Made by a program: the position numbers and the translations under genes. Below the pieces are notes generated by a model that searched no databases, was not told where the DNA came from, and was given only the letters and a program-made list of their open reading frames with translations. Shown here piece after piece: positions 49,970 to 57,957 of a stretch of DNA of 64,000 nucleotides (position 1 is its first letter; each line of letters starts with the position of its first letter). This stretch comes from Verrucosispora sp. WMMD573 (GTDB taxonomy: Bacteria > Actinomycetota > Actinomycetes > Mycobacteriales > Micromonosporaceae): contig NZ_CP114901.1 in assembly GCF_027497175.1 (NCBI RefSeq), positions 1,364,001 through 1,428,000 of the forward strand, read 5' to 3'.

Positions 49970-50170
49970 TCAGGCGGTCGGGCGGGCGGCCTTCGCCAGC
50001 TCGACGAAGCCGCGCCACGCCACTGGTCGGAAGCTGAGCGTGCCGCCGGCCCGGTCTTTGGTGTCCCGGACCAGGACCACGCCGGGAAGGTTGTCGGCGA
50101 CCTCGACACAAGCGCCGCCGTTGTTGCCGCTCTTGCTGCTCTTGCGCCACTGCGCGCCGGTCATGTCCAT
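49970..50170 (-). CDS. DUF397 small protein, partner of the XRE regulator
   Basis: A 66-residue protein: AQWRKSSKSGNNGGACVEVADNLPGVVLVRDTKDR and TLSFRPVAWRGFVELAKA, the full DUF397 pattern. Such proteins accompany XRE/DUF5753 regulators throughout actinobacteria, as in the whiJ and abaA loci of Streptomyces, and are thought to antagonise the regulator. The ATG at 50170 overlaps the regulator's stop; ATG 50164 is an equally coupled alternative. Confidence 0.9.
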   Translation of the reverse strand: MDMTGAQWRKSSKSGNNGGACVEVADNLPGVVLVRDTKDRAGGTLSFRPVAWRGFVELAKAARPTA

Positions 50171-50928
50171 GATGCTGCCGCTTCCCTGAGGAGTGTCAGG
50201 GACTGCGTCCGTGGCAGCGCCTCGCCACGGATGCGTTCCCACCTGCGGCCCAGGGTAGCAATGTCGGCGGACTGATCGACGATCTTCGCCTCGGTCTGGC
50301 TGTCCGCGTGCCCGAGCACGCTGCCGTCGTCCAGCTCGGCGAGGATGAAGGGCCCGCCCAGCCCGGCGTACATGCCGACCGACGCGGGCACGACATGGAT
50401 CGCCGTGGTGGGCTGCGCGCCGCACGTCACCAGGTGCTCGCACTGCTCCCGCATCAGCGCCCGGTCGCCGTACGCGGACCGGCGCAGCACCAGCTCGTCC
50501 AGCACCACGACAAGCATCGGCGGGTTGTCCCGGCGCAGGATGGCCTGCCGCTGGAGGCGCGCCTCCACCAGCCGCCCGATGTCGTCGGCGGTAAGCGTCT
50601 CCCCGGCCAGCGTGGCCCGCGCGTACGCCTCGGTCTGGAGCAGCCCCGGCACCCAGGCCAACTCGAACCAGCGCAGCGCGACCGCCTCGCGCTCGATGTC
50701 GACCCACCGCCGGAACCACGCCGGCTCGCGCCGCTTGAGGACGTCCGGCCACAGTTCGGTCACCTCCCGGCCGAGCGCCTCGGCGACCCGCCTACGGGTC
50801 TGCGGGCGGGGAATGCGTCCATGGCTGGCCCACCGCGCGGCGGTCTTCGGGTCGACACCGACCCGCGCCGCGAGGGTGTCGGCGGTCTCGCCCGCCTCGG
50901 TCATTGCTGTCACGACGGCACGGTTCAC
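50161..50928 (-). CDS. XRE-family regulator with DUF5753 (Scr1-type) domain
   Basis: A 255-residue DNA-binding protein. Residues ~3-55 are a helix-turn-helix (TLAARVGVDPKTAARWASHGRIPRPQTRRRVAEAL); the remainder is the DUF5753 domain (RWFELAWVPGLLQTEAYARATL, LVEARLQRQAIL, LVVVLDELVLRRSAYG, TTAIHVVPASVGMYAGLGGPFILAELDD). GTG 50928 has GGAAGGA eight bases upstream and is preferred to GTG 50934, which is too close. The regulator-DUF397 pair usually controls development or secondary metabolism; its targets here could include the small gene at 51175. Confidence 0.9.
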   Translation of the reverse strand: MNRAVVTAMTEAGETADTLAARVGVDPKTAARWASHGRIPRPQTRRRVAEALGREVTELWPDVLKRREPAWFRRWVDIEREAVALRWFELAWVPGLLQTEAYARATLAGETLTADDIGRLVEARLQRQAILRRDNPPMLVVVLDELVLRRSAYGDRALMREQCEHLVTCGAQPTTAIHVVPASVGMYAGLGGPFILAELDDGSVLGHADSQTEAKIVDQSADIATLGRRWERIRGEALPRTQSLTLLREAAASWT

Positions 50929-51142
50929 TCGCACGATCCTTCCTGGACGTTCGGGGACACTCAGCATCCACTCCGATACGCGGTGTATGCGGCAGACACA
51001 CGACGGAAGGGTGGAAATCAGGACGGCACGAGCCAGTGGAGACTCCCCCGAACTCGCTGGACGTGCTTGTCGGGGCCGCCCCGCCGGGCGAGCACCTCCC
51101 GGGGCGGCCCCTCCCAGATCTCCTGGTGACGAGGAGGCACGC

Positions 51143-51178
51143 GTGCCCGCACGACAGCCCCACCGCGATGGCCGGTGA
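51143..51178 (+). CDS. Possible 11-codon leader ORF
   Basis: GTG CCC GCA to GGC CGG TGA encodes MPARQPHRDGR. GAGGAGG lies five bases upstream, the strongest ribosome-binding site in this region, and the TGA overlaps GTG 51175 of the next gene (GTGA). It may couple translation of that gene, or it may be chance. Confidence 0.35.
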   Translation: MPARQPHRDGR

Positions 51179-51465
51179 CCGGCCGGCGGGAGGACGGCAC
51201 CCCGACCGTCCCGCCCGGTGTGTACCTGCTGACCCGGGCAGCATCCCCGCAGTTCCACGCGCCGATCATGGTCCGGGTGATCCGCGAGCTGACCGACCGG
51301 CACCCGCCGCACGGTTGGACGTGGCTCGACTGCTACCAGCTGGACAGGCACGGGGACGCTACCGAGAAGCGCCAACTGTTCGTGATGCCGGCCGGGATGC
51401 GCCAGGTCGACGTGCCACCGGTCCCGTACGCCTCCCGACGCTCCCCGGCGAGATCAACCCGGTGA
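51175..51465 (+). CDS. Small hypothetical protein, unknown family
   Basis: A 96-residue soluble protein not recognised. PPGVYLLTRAASPQFHAPIMVRVIRELTDRHPPHGWTWLDCYQLD has normal composition and third-position bias and a plausible fold; the last 20 residues are Pro/Arg-rich. It lies opposite the XRE/DUF397 pair, as small companion genes often do. The GTG at 51175 overlaps the stop of a short upstream reading frame with a good ribosome-binding site. Confidence 0.6.
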   Translation: MTGRREDGTPTVPPGVYLLTRAASPQFHAPIMVRVIRELTDRHPPHGWTWLDCYQLDRHGDATEKRQLFVMPAGMRQVDVPPVPYASRRSPARSTR

Positions 51466-51506
51466 GCCGCCCGGAGTCCCATCTCGGAACCGGCGTACGC
51501 GCTCGC

Positions 51507-52961
51507 TCAGGGCCGGCGGCGAAGCCGATCGGCGAGCACCCGGCTGCGGTGCAGCGCGGACCGCACCGGGACCGGCAGATGCCGCCCGGCGGCGTGGCCG
51601 GGCAACCGTTCACCGGGTGCCAGCCCCTTGCGCAGCGCTCTGGTGTGCGGGAAGGGGATCTGCGGCTGGTGCGCCTCGCGCAGCGCCTGGACGCCGCCGA
51701 GCGAGTACAGCTCCGCCACCCGGGCGATGATCCGCTCTCTGGCCTCCGGATCGGTGGTCATCAGGGTGGTCACCGGCGGCGGCAGGCCCGCAGCGGCCAG
51801 CCGGGCCTCGTATCCGGGGTCGGCCTTGCCGGGCTGGAAGATGTGTTCGACGCCGTTGCGCTCAAGGAAGCCGGCAAACCGGTCCCAGCGCTGCGCCTGC
51901 CCGTCGTTGAAGGCGGTGTAGTCGGCCCGGTCGTAGAGGTCGGCGGCGTCGACCTCCGGCTTCAGGTTGGGCAGCAGACTGTGCGGGATGTCGTGGTACC
52001 GGGCCAACTCCAGGGTCCGGCTGTCGTGCGCCAGCACGTACGCGGGCGTGCCGGCGGACAGCGCCACGATGTTGCCGTGGATCCGGGTGCCGAAGGAGAA
52101 CTCGCGCTCGGCGAGGTACCGCATCCAGGTCGAGGCGTCGACGAAGAACCGGATGCGGTCCTCCCGGTAGAGCTGGTGACCGGTGTGATGCGGCAGCCCT
52201 CGGCGCACGTTTTCCGGGTTTGAACCCCACAGCAGCAGTTCGAGCACCTCGTCGCCCTGCGGCACGTAGACCATGTTCGGGTAGCGCTTGGCATGCCGGG
52301 TAGCGATCCGGTCCATCAGCTTCACGTACGGCGAGATGTTGATCGTGAAACGGGTCTCAGGGGTGATCCCGGGCACCCGCTTGTCGATCCGGAGGTTCGG
52401 GCCGTCGCGGAACAGCGACGGGCAGCCCACGACATCGACCACATCGTCACCGAAGCCCAGCTCGGCGAGGTAGGCGCGGGTGAACTCACCGCGTACGCCG
52501 ATCGTCGCCGACCTGTCGAGCACCGCGCTGACGAACCGGCGCACCGCCACCCGCAGCTCGTCGGTCGGCGGCGGAAACGGGTCGTCGAGGCTGCCCGCGC
52601 CGCCCGCGACGCCGACGCCGACCACCACTACCGGAATCCGCAGCCGCTCGATCACCCAGGTGAGGCGCTTGAGATTCTCCAGAAAGCTCAGCCGGAAGGC
52701 ATTTGCCAGCGGCACCACGAACATGTCGAACTGCTCGTTGACCCGGTCCACGTACGCGCGGTCCAGGCCGGGACGTTCGCTGAGGAAGGAGTTGGACACC
52801 ACCTCGGTTCCCGGCACGCTGATCAGCTTGTGCACCGCGTCGGCGAAGACGAGGTTGCCGACGTTGCGCCCGAAGATGCCCTGCTTGTAGAGCGCGAGAG
52901 AGAGTTCCGGGCTCACCGGGTTGAAGGGATCCTTGGCAGAACGCAGCAGCACGCGAGGCAT
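51507..52961 (-). CDS. Polysaccharide pyruvyl transferase family protein, copy 1
   Basis: A 484-residue cytoplasmic enzyme of the CsaB-related polysaccharide pyruvyl transferase family, which adds pyruvate ketals to glycan residues. It shows GIFGRNVGNLVFADAVHKLISVPG, the mid-region VVVGVGVAGGAG, SATIGVRGEFTRAYLAELGF, VVGCPSLFRDGPNL and the family core FSFGTRIHGNIVALSAGTPAYVLAHDSRTLELARYH. A Tyr- and Pro-rich second half and a basic tail extend it well beyond CsaB. The close paralogue upstream is transcribed first, 101 bases away. The acceptor polymer is unknown. Confidence 0.85.
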   Translation of the reverse strand: MPRVLLRSAKDPFNPVSPELSLALYKQGIFGRNVGNLVFADAVHKLISVPGTEVVSNSFLSERPGLDRAYVDRVNEQFDMFVVPLANAFRLSFLENLKRLTWVIERLRIPVVVVGVGVAGGAGSLDDPFPPPTDELRVAVRRFVSAVLDRSATIGVRGEFTRAYLAELGFGDDVVDVVGCPSLFRDGPNLRIDKRVPGITPETRFTINISPYVKLMDRIATRHAKRYPNMVYVPQGDEVLELLLWGSNPENVRRGLPHHTGHQLYREDRIRFFVDASTWMRYLAEREFSFGTRIHGNIVALSAGTPAYVLAHDSRTLELARYHDIPHSLLPNLKPEVDAADLYDRADYTAFNDGQAQRWDRFAGFLERNGVEHIFQPGKADPGYEARLAAAGLPPPVTTLMTTDPEARERIIARVAELYSLGGVQALREAHQPQIPFPHTRALRKGLAPGERLPGHAAGRHLPVPVRSALHRSRVLADRLRRRP

Positions 52962-53062
52962 CTGGTCATCTCCACGCCGGTAGGTGTGGGTCGGCCGACA
53001 TTTTCGATGCTAACAACGCACCGGCCGCCCTGCCCGTTGCGCGAGAGGGATCAGACCTGCCG

Positions 53063-54517
53063 TCAGGACTGGCGGCGGAGCCGACCGGCGAGCGCGCGAC
53101 TGCGACGCAGCGCAGACCGCACAGGTGCCGGCAGGTGCCGCACTGCGGCAGGTACGGGCCGCCGCTCGCCGGTCGCCACCGACTCCTTCGGCGCAGCGGT
53201 GTGCGGGAACGGAATATGCGGCTTGTGTGCCCTCCGCAGCGCGCGCAGGCCACCCAGCGCGTAGAGTTCCGCCACCCGGGCGGTGATCCGCTCCCTGGCC
53301 TCGGGGTCGGTGGTCATCAGGGTGGTCACCGGCGGCGGCAGCCCCACGGCGTCCAGCCGCTTGTCGTAGGCGGGGTTGGCCTTGCCCGGCTGGAAGATGT
53401 GCTCGATGCCGTTGCGCTCCAGGAAGCCGGCGAAGCGGTCCCAGCGCCGCGCATGCCCGGTATTGAACGCGGTGTAGTCGGACTGGGCGTAGAGATCCGC
53501 GGCGTCGACCTGCGGGCTCAGGCCGGGAACCATGGTGTGCGGGATGTCGTGGTACCGGGCCAACTCCAGGGTCCGGCTGTCGTGCACCAGGACGTGGGCC
53601 GGCGTCCCGGCGGCCAGCGCCACGATGTTGCCGTGGATCCGGGTGCCGAAGGAGAACTCGCGCTCGGCGAGGTACCGCATCCAGGTCGAGGCGTCGACGA
53701 AGAACCGGATGCGGTCCTCCCGGTAGAGCTGGTGACCGGTGTGGTGCGGCATCCCCGGTCGGACGGTGTCCGGCTGGACCCCCCACAGCAGCAGCCTGAG
53801 GTCGGTGTCGTCCTGCGGGACGTAGACCATGTTCGGGTAACGCCCGGCGTGCCGGGTCGCGACCTCGTCCATCAGCAGCACGTACGGCGAGATGTTGATC
53901 GTGAAGCGGCTTTCCGGCGTCAGCTCGGCCACCCGCTTGGTGATCGTCAGGTTCGGGCCGTCCCGGAACAGCGACGGACAGCCGACGACCTCGACCACGT
54001 CGTCACCGAAACCCAGCTCGGCGAGGTAGGCGGCGGTGATCTCGCCGCGTACGCCGATCGTCGCCGACCTGTCGAGCACCGCGCGCACGAACCGGCGCAC
54101 CGCCCCGCTCATCTCGTCGGTGTCCGGCGGGAAGGGGTTGTCGAGGCTCCCGCCAGCGCCCGCGACGCCGACGCCGACCACCACTACCGGAATCCGCAGG
54201 TTCTCGATCACCCAGGTGAGACGCTTGAGGTTTTCCAGGAAGGTCGGCCGGAAGGCATTTGCCAGGGGCACCACGAACATGTCGAACTGCTCGTTGATCC
54301 GGTCCACGTACGCCTGGTCCACGCCGGGCCGTTCGCTCAGGAACGAGTTGGACACCACCTCGGTCCCCGGCACGCTGATCAGCTTGTGCACCGCCTCGGT
54401 GAAGACGAGGTTGCCCACGTTCCGCCCGAAAATGCCCTGCTTGTAGAGCGCGAGGGAATGCTCCGGGCTGACCGGGGTGAAGGGGTCCTTGGCAGAGCGC
54501 AGCAGGACGCGGGTCAT
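53063..54517 (-). CDS. Polysaccharide pyruvyl transferase family protein, copy 2
   Basis: Paralogue of the next gene, the same 484 residues long and collinear throughout. It keeps GIFGRNVGNLVF, VVVGVGVAGAGG, SATIGVRGEITAAYLAELGF and GTRIHGNIVALAAGTPAHVL. Differences concentrate in the C-terminal quarter and around residues 200-260 (TPESRFTINISPYVLLMDE). The 129-base block 53615-53743 is identical to 52059-52187, while flanking parts differ, pointing to gene conversion or a recent duplication. Whether the two act on different acceptors or as a heteromer is unknown. Confidence 0.85.
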   Translation of the reverse strand: MTRVLLRSAKDPFTPVSPEHSLALYKQGIFGRNVGNLVFTEAVHKLISVPGTEVVSNSFLSERPGVDQAYVDRINEQFDMFVVPLANAFRPTFLENLKRLTWVIENLRIPVVVVGVGVAGAGGSLDNPFPPDTDEMSGAVRRFVRAVLDRSATIGVRGEITAAYLAELGFGDDVVEVVGCPSLFRDGPNLTITKRVAELTPESRFTINISPYVLLMDEVATRHAGRYPNMVYVPQDDTDLRLLLWGVQPDTVRPGMPHHTGHQLYREDRIRFFVDASTWMRYLAEREFSFGTRIHGNIVALAAGTPAHVLVHDSRTLELARYHDIPHTMVPGLSPQVDAADLYAQSDYTAFNTGHARRWDRFAGFLERNGIEHIFQPGKANPAYDKRLDAVGLPPPVTTLMTTDPEARERITARVAELYALGGLRALRRAHKPHIPFPHTAAPKESVATGERRPVPAAVRHLPAPVRSALRRSRALAGRLRRQS

Positions 54518-54622
54518 CGGGTCGGAGCCTCCGGGTGCGGGATGCGAGGGGTAGCCGAAAGTTGCTCGATGCTAGCCAACCCCGTCGTCGCCCGCCACCT
54601 GCTGCCGGTCGGTCAGCCGGGG

Positions 54623-55168
54623 TCAGACCTTCGACCAAGGCGGCGGGAAGACGACCTCACCCCGGGGTGGCGACGGCTCACCGCTGGTGGTCGGCGGAAG
54701 GATCAACGCCTGCCACGGCTCGCCGAGGCCGGACCAGGGACTGGTCAGGCCCAACTGGTCCGCGCGGCTGAAGCCGAAGCGCCGGTAGTAGGCCGGATCG
54801 CCGAGGACGACCACCAGTCGCTCACCGAGCTCGGTCGCCGCCTCCAGGGCGGCCTGTACCACCGACGTGCCGAGCCCGATCCGCTGCCGGTGCGGTGCCA
54901 CCGCAACCGGTCCCATCGCCAGCGCTGGCGTGCTGGCCGTGCCCGAGTTGACCAACACCCGGGTGAGCAGGGCGCAACCGACGATCTCCCCGCCGTACTC
55001 GGCGACCATCGCCAGCTCCGGCAGCCACGCGTCGCTGCCACGCAGCTCGTCGACGAGGCGTACCTCGGGCGGGACGGCCACGTCGGGCCGGGCGAAGGCT
55101 GCGGACAGCACCCGGCGGATCGCGCCGGTGTCGGCCGGGTCCTCGGGTCGCAGCCGCAGGGTCGTCAC
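54623..55168 (-). CDS. GNAT family N-acetyltransferase
   Basis: A 181-residue acetyl-CoA-dependent transferase. It opens LRLRPEDPADTGAIRRVLSAAF, has VGCALLTRVLVN, the pyrophosphate-binding motif VAVAPHRQRIGLGTSVVQAAL (R/Q-x-x-G-x-G/A form) and VVVLGDPAYYRRFGFSRADQLGL. This wording is that of the YhbS-like GNAT subgroup. GTG 55168 is chosen, with TACCCT seven bases upstream; an earlier start would cross into the divergent DoxX promoter. The substrate is unknown. Confidence 0.88.
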   Translation of the reverse strand: MTTLRLRPEDPADTGAIRRVLSAAFARPDVAVPPEVRLVDELRGSDAWLPELAMVAEYGGEIVGCALLTRVLVNSGTASTPALAMGPVAVAPHRQRIGLGTSVVQAALEAATELGERLVVVLGDPAYYRRFGFSRADQLGLTSPWSGLGEPWQALILPPTTSGEPSPPRGEVVFPPPWSKV

Positions 55169-55175
55169 GCGGCGT

Positions 55176-55181
55176 AGGGTA
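55176..55181 (-). promoter_or_regulatory. -10 element (TACCCT) for a leaderless mRNA
   Basis: On the minus strand TACCCT ends 7 nt before GTG 55168 of the GNAT gene. Confidence 0.5.
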
Positions 55182-55306
55182 CCCCGGAAGACACGTCCAT
55201 CCGCGACGGTCGTCGAACCCGGGCGCGGCGGCACCCTACGCACTCGATCGATCGACATACCCCGTTGCGGGGCGTAGTAACGCCCCGGACAGGGTATGAC
55301 TGTTCC

Positions 55307-55852
55307 ATGACGCCCGTACGATCCCTCGCCCGCGCCATGTTGAGCGGCATCTTCGTGGTCAGCGGCGCCCGCAACTTCGCCAACCCCGGCCGCCTGGCAC
55401 CCACCGCGAAACCGGTCACCGATCGGGTGACGCCGCTGCTGGAACGGGTGCATCCGCAGCTCCCCACGGATACTGAAACCCTGATCCGCGCCAACTCGGC
55501 CGTGCAGTTCGGCGCCGGGCTGATGCTGGCCACCGGGCGGTTCACCCGGCCGGCGGCCCTGGTGCTGGCCGGCACGCTGATCCCGGTCACCCTCGCCGGG
55601 CACCCCTTCTGGCGCAACGACGACCCGATCGCGAAGAACAACAACCAGATCCACTTTCTGAAGAACCTCGGTCTCTTCGGTGGGTTGTTGCTCGCCGCGG
55701 CGGACACGGAGGGTAAGCCCGGGCTACGCTGGCGGGCCGGTCACCGCATCGGCCACTCGCGACGGTCGGTACGCCGCGCGGTCCGGACCGCCCGTCGGGA
55801 GGCCCGAATCGCCGTGCGATCGGCCTCCGCCGCCCGGCGGCTCCCCGGCTGA
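55307..55852 (+). CDS. DoxX family membrane protein
   Basis: A 181-residue membrane protein of the DoxX/SURF4-like family. Helix segments are LARAMLSGIFVVSGARNFANPG, SAVQFGAGLMLATG, ALVLAGTLIPVTLAGHPF and FLKNLGLFGGLLLAAADTEG, with the family's HPFWRNDD element; the C-terminal 45 residues are Arg-rich and cytoplasmic. ATG 55307 has a TATGAC hexamer six bases upstream. Such proteins have been linked to thiosulfate oxidation and to membrane oxidoreductase complexes; no partner is adjacent here. Confidence 0.85.
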   Translation: MTPVRSLARAMLSGIFVVSGARNFANPGRLAPTAKPVTDRVTPLLERVHPQLPTDTETLIRANSAVQFGAGLMLATGRFTRPAALVLAGTLIPVTLAGHPFWRNDDPIAKNNNQIHFLKNLGLFGGLLLAAADTEGKPGLRWRAGHRIGHSRRSVRRAVRTARREARIAVRSASAARRLPG

Positions 55853-56014
55853 GCCGTACGCGTCCCACCTCACCCCCGCTGAGCTGCGATCCAACCACCC
55901 CCACCCCGGCTAAGGCCGCGAATCACCTGAATCGCCCGGTAGGCGTTAACGCGGTGGAAATGTCAAGAGAATGTGTGGGATCGGACACGGTCGCATAACG
56001 CAGGAGGCACTGAC

Positions 56015-57529
56015 GTGAGGCGCCGTTCTAGGCTCCGTACTGGACCTGGACGGGTAGGACGACCTTGGTACGGGGGTGGCCACGCCATGCCGACGATCGT
56101 CGGTAGAGGGCTGGACCGCCTCGCCACAGTCCGCCGCGTAACGCGTGGGATCGATCGTAGGACAGTCGTACGGGCGGGCATCGTCGCCGCCGTCGCCTAC
56201 GCCGCATGGCTCGCCATCGGCGCTTTCGGGCGTCCGTACAACTTCTTCGACATGAAGATCTACCACGGCGCGGTGGTCTGGTGGGCGAGCGGTCACGAGC
56301 TGTACGAGTTCGTCGCACCCGACACAACCCTGGGTTTCACCTACCCACCGTTCGCCGGGTTGGCCATGCTGCCAATGGCGCACCTGCCGGTCACCCTGGC
56401 CGGTCTGGTCAACGCCGCGGTGAGCATCGCCGCCCTGGCCGTGGTGCTGGCCGCGCTGCTGCGCCCGATCGTCGACCGGCTGGGCTGGCCACTGTGGTAC
56501 ACGGTGGCCATCGCGACGCCGCTGGCCGCCGCCATCGAACCGACCCGGGAGACCCTCGGCTACGGGCAGGTCAACCTGCTGTTGTTCGCCCTGATCCTGG
56601 CCGACCTGGTCGCCCTGCGTTGGCGGTCGCGGCGCGGCACCCACCAGGCCGAGGGCGACGGCCCGCTGCTGCGGTTCATCTACGGCGGCGCCTGGGCCGG
56701 CGTGGGCATCGGTCTCGCCACCGCCGTCAAGCTGACCCCGGCCCTGTTCATCTTCTATCTGATGATCACTCGACAGTGGCGGGTGGCCGGCACGGCCATC
56801 TGCACCGCCGTCGGGGTGACCATCGGCAGCTTCGGCATAGTCGGCGCGGAATCCCGCGACTACTTCGGCGGCGTGCTGTGGCAGACCGAGCGGGTGGGTG
56901 CCGCCGACATGACGCCCAACCAGTCGCTGGCCGGGCTACTGGCCCGGCTCTACGACTCGATCGAGACCCCCGGCCTGCTCTGGCTAGCCTTCTCCGTGCT
57001 GGTGTTGGCGCTCGGCCTGTCCCGGGCGTCCAACGCCCACTCCGACGGCGACGAACTGACCGCCTTCACGCTCGTGGGCCTGACCGCCAACGTGATCAGC
57101 CCGATCTCCTGGACGCACCACCTCGTCTGGGTGATCCCGGCGATCATCGTCCTGGCTGACGCCGCGATCCGTCGGCACGACGCCAGCCGGGGTCCTGCCG
57201 TGCGATCCGCGTCGACGCCGTACGGCGGCCCGCCGGGAGTCTCCACTCTCCGCCCACCGATCTGGTACCCGACGTTGACCGGGTTCCGCCACGGCTTCGC
57301 CGCCATCGGGCTCTACCTGCTCTTCCTGATCTCCCCGATCTGGCCGTACGAACACCAACTGCCGGAGGTCTCCCACTACCAGGACGGCCTGTTCGGCGCG
57401 TTGATGGAAAACTCCCTGGCACTGGCGCTGATCCTGCTGGTCGCCGCGCTGCCCTGGCGGCCCGGCGCGGAACCGGCGTTCCACACCGACCGTGCGGCGC
57501 GCGCCTCGATGCTGTACGGACGGCGGTAG
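56015..57529 (+). CDS. GT87-type polyprenyl-phosphate-dependent mannosyltransferase-like protein
   Basis: A 504-residue polytopic glycosyltransferase (GT-C fold, GT87/DUF2029). It shows VAYAAWLAIGAFGRPYNFFDMKIYHGAVVWW with the DMKIY catalytic Asp, then ELYEFV, LGFTYPPFAGLAMLPM, ETLGYGQVNLLLFALILAD and AVKLTPALFIFYLMITRQWR. About ten membrane helices follow. GTG 56015 has GGAGG seven bases upstream and is preferred to the later ATG 56087. Members transfer mannose from polyprenyl phosphate to lipid glycans such as phosphatidylinositol mannosides; the acceptor here is not readable. Confidence 0.87.
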   Translation: MRRRSRLRTGPGRVGRPWYGGGHAMPTIVGRGLDRLATVRRVTRGIDRRTVVRAGIVAAVAYAAWLAIGAFGRPYNFFDMKIYHGAVVWWASGHELYEFVAPDTTLGFTYPPFAGLAMLPMAHLPVTLAGLVNAAVSIAALAVVLAALLRPIVDRLGWPLWYTVAIATPLAAAIEPTRETLGYGQVNLLLFALILADLVALRWRSRRGTHQAEGDGPLLRFIYGGAWAGVGIGLATAVKLTPALFIFYLMITRQWRVAGTAICTAVGVTIGSFGIVGAESRDYFGGVLWQTERVGAADMTPNQSLAGLLARLYDSIETPGLLWLAFSVLVLALGLSRASNAHSDGDELTAFTLVGLTANVISPISWTHHLVWVIPAIIVLADAAIRRHDASRGPAVRSASTPYGGPPGVSTLRPPIWYPTLTGFRHGFAAIGLYLLFLISPIWPYEHQLPEVSHYQDGLFGALMENSLALALILLVAALPWRPGAEPAFHTDRAARASMLYGRR

Positions 57530-57537
57530 GCCACCGG

Positions 57538-57957
57538 TCAGGGGCAGTTGACCCATTCCTCGGTGCCGTCGGTGAAAACCTGCCGCTTCCAGATCGGCAG
57601 CCGGGCCTTCACCTCGTCCACCAGCCGGGCGCAGGCAGCGAACGCGGCGGCCCGGTGGGCGGTGCTGACGGCCGCCGCCAGGGCCACGTCGCCGATGGCC
57701 AGCGGGCCGATCCGGTGCGAGACCGCCACGGCGTACACGTCGGGGTCGGCGGCGACCTCGTCGGCGACCTCCTGGAGCACCTTCTCGGCGTTCGGGTGGC
57801 CTTCGTACTCCAGGTTGGCCACCGACCGTCCGTGGTCGTGATCGCGCACCACCCCGACGAACGACACCACCGCGCCGGCCCGCCGGTCGGCGACCGCCGC
57901 CTCGTGCGCGGCGAGATCCAGTGGCTGGTCGGTGACGCTGCTGATGACGGTCACCAT
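57538..57957 (-). CDS. moaE: Molybdopterin synthase catalytic subunit
   Basis: A 139-residue large subunit that, with MoaD, inserts two sulfurs into cyclic pyranopterin monophosphate. The landmarks are VVSFVGVVRDHDHGRSVANLEYEG, HRIGPLAIGDVALAAAVSTAHR and the catalytic-lysine region VDEVKARLPIWKRQVFTDG. ATG 57957 overlaps moeA by seven bases. Its MoaD partner is most likely the product of the gene at 42627. Confidence 0.94.
   Translation of the reverse strand: MVTVISSVTDQPLDLAAHEAAVADRRAGAVVSFVGVVRDHDHGRSVANLEYEGHPNAEKVLQEVADEVAADPDVYAVAVSHRIGPLAIGDVALAAAVSTAHRAAAFAACARLVDEVKARLPIWKRQVFTDGTEEWVNCP

Noticed and set aside
53135..55177. A 680-codon plus-strand frame across pyruvyl transferase copy 2 and the GNAT gene
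   Set aside because: It is antisense to two well-supported genes; its composition is off-frame in character.
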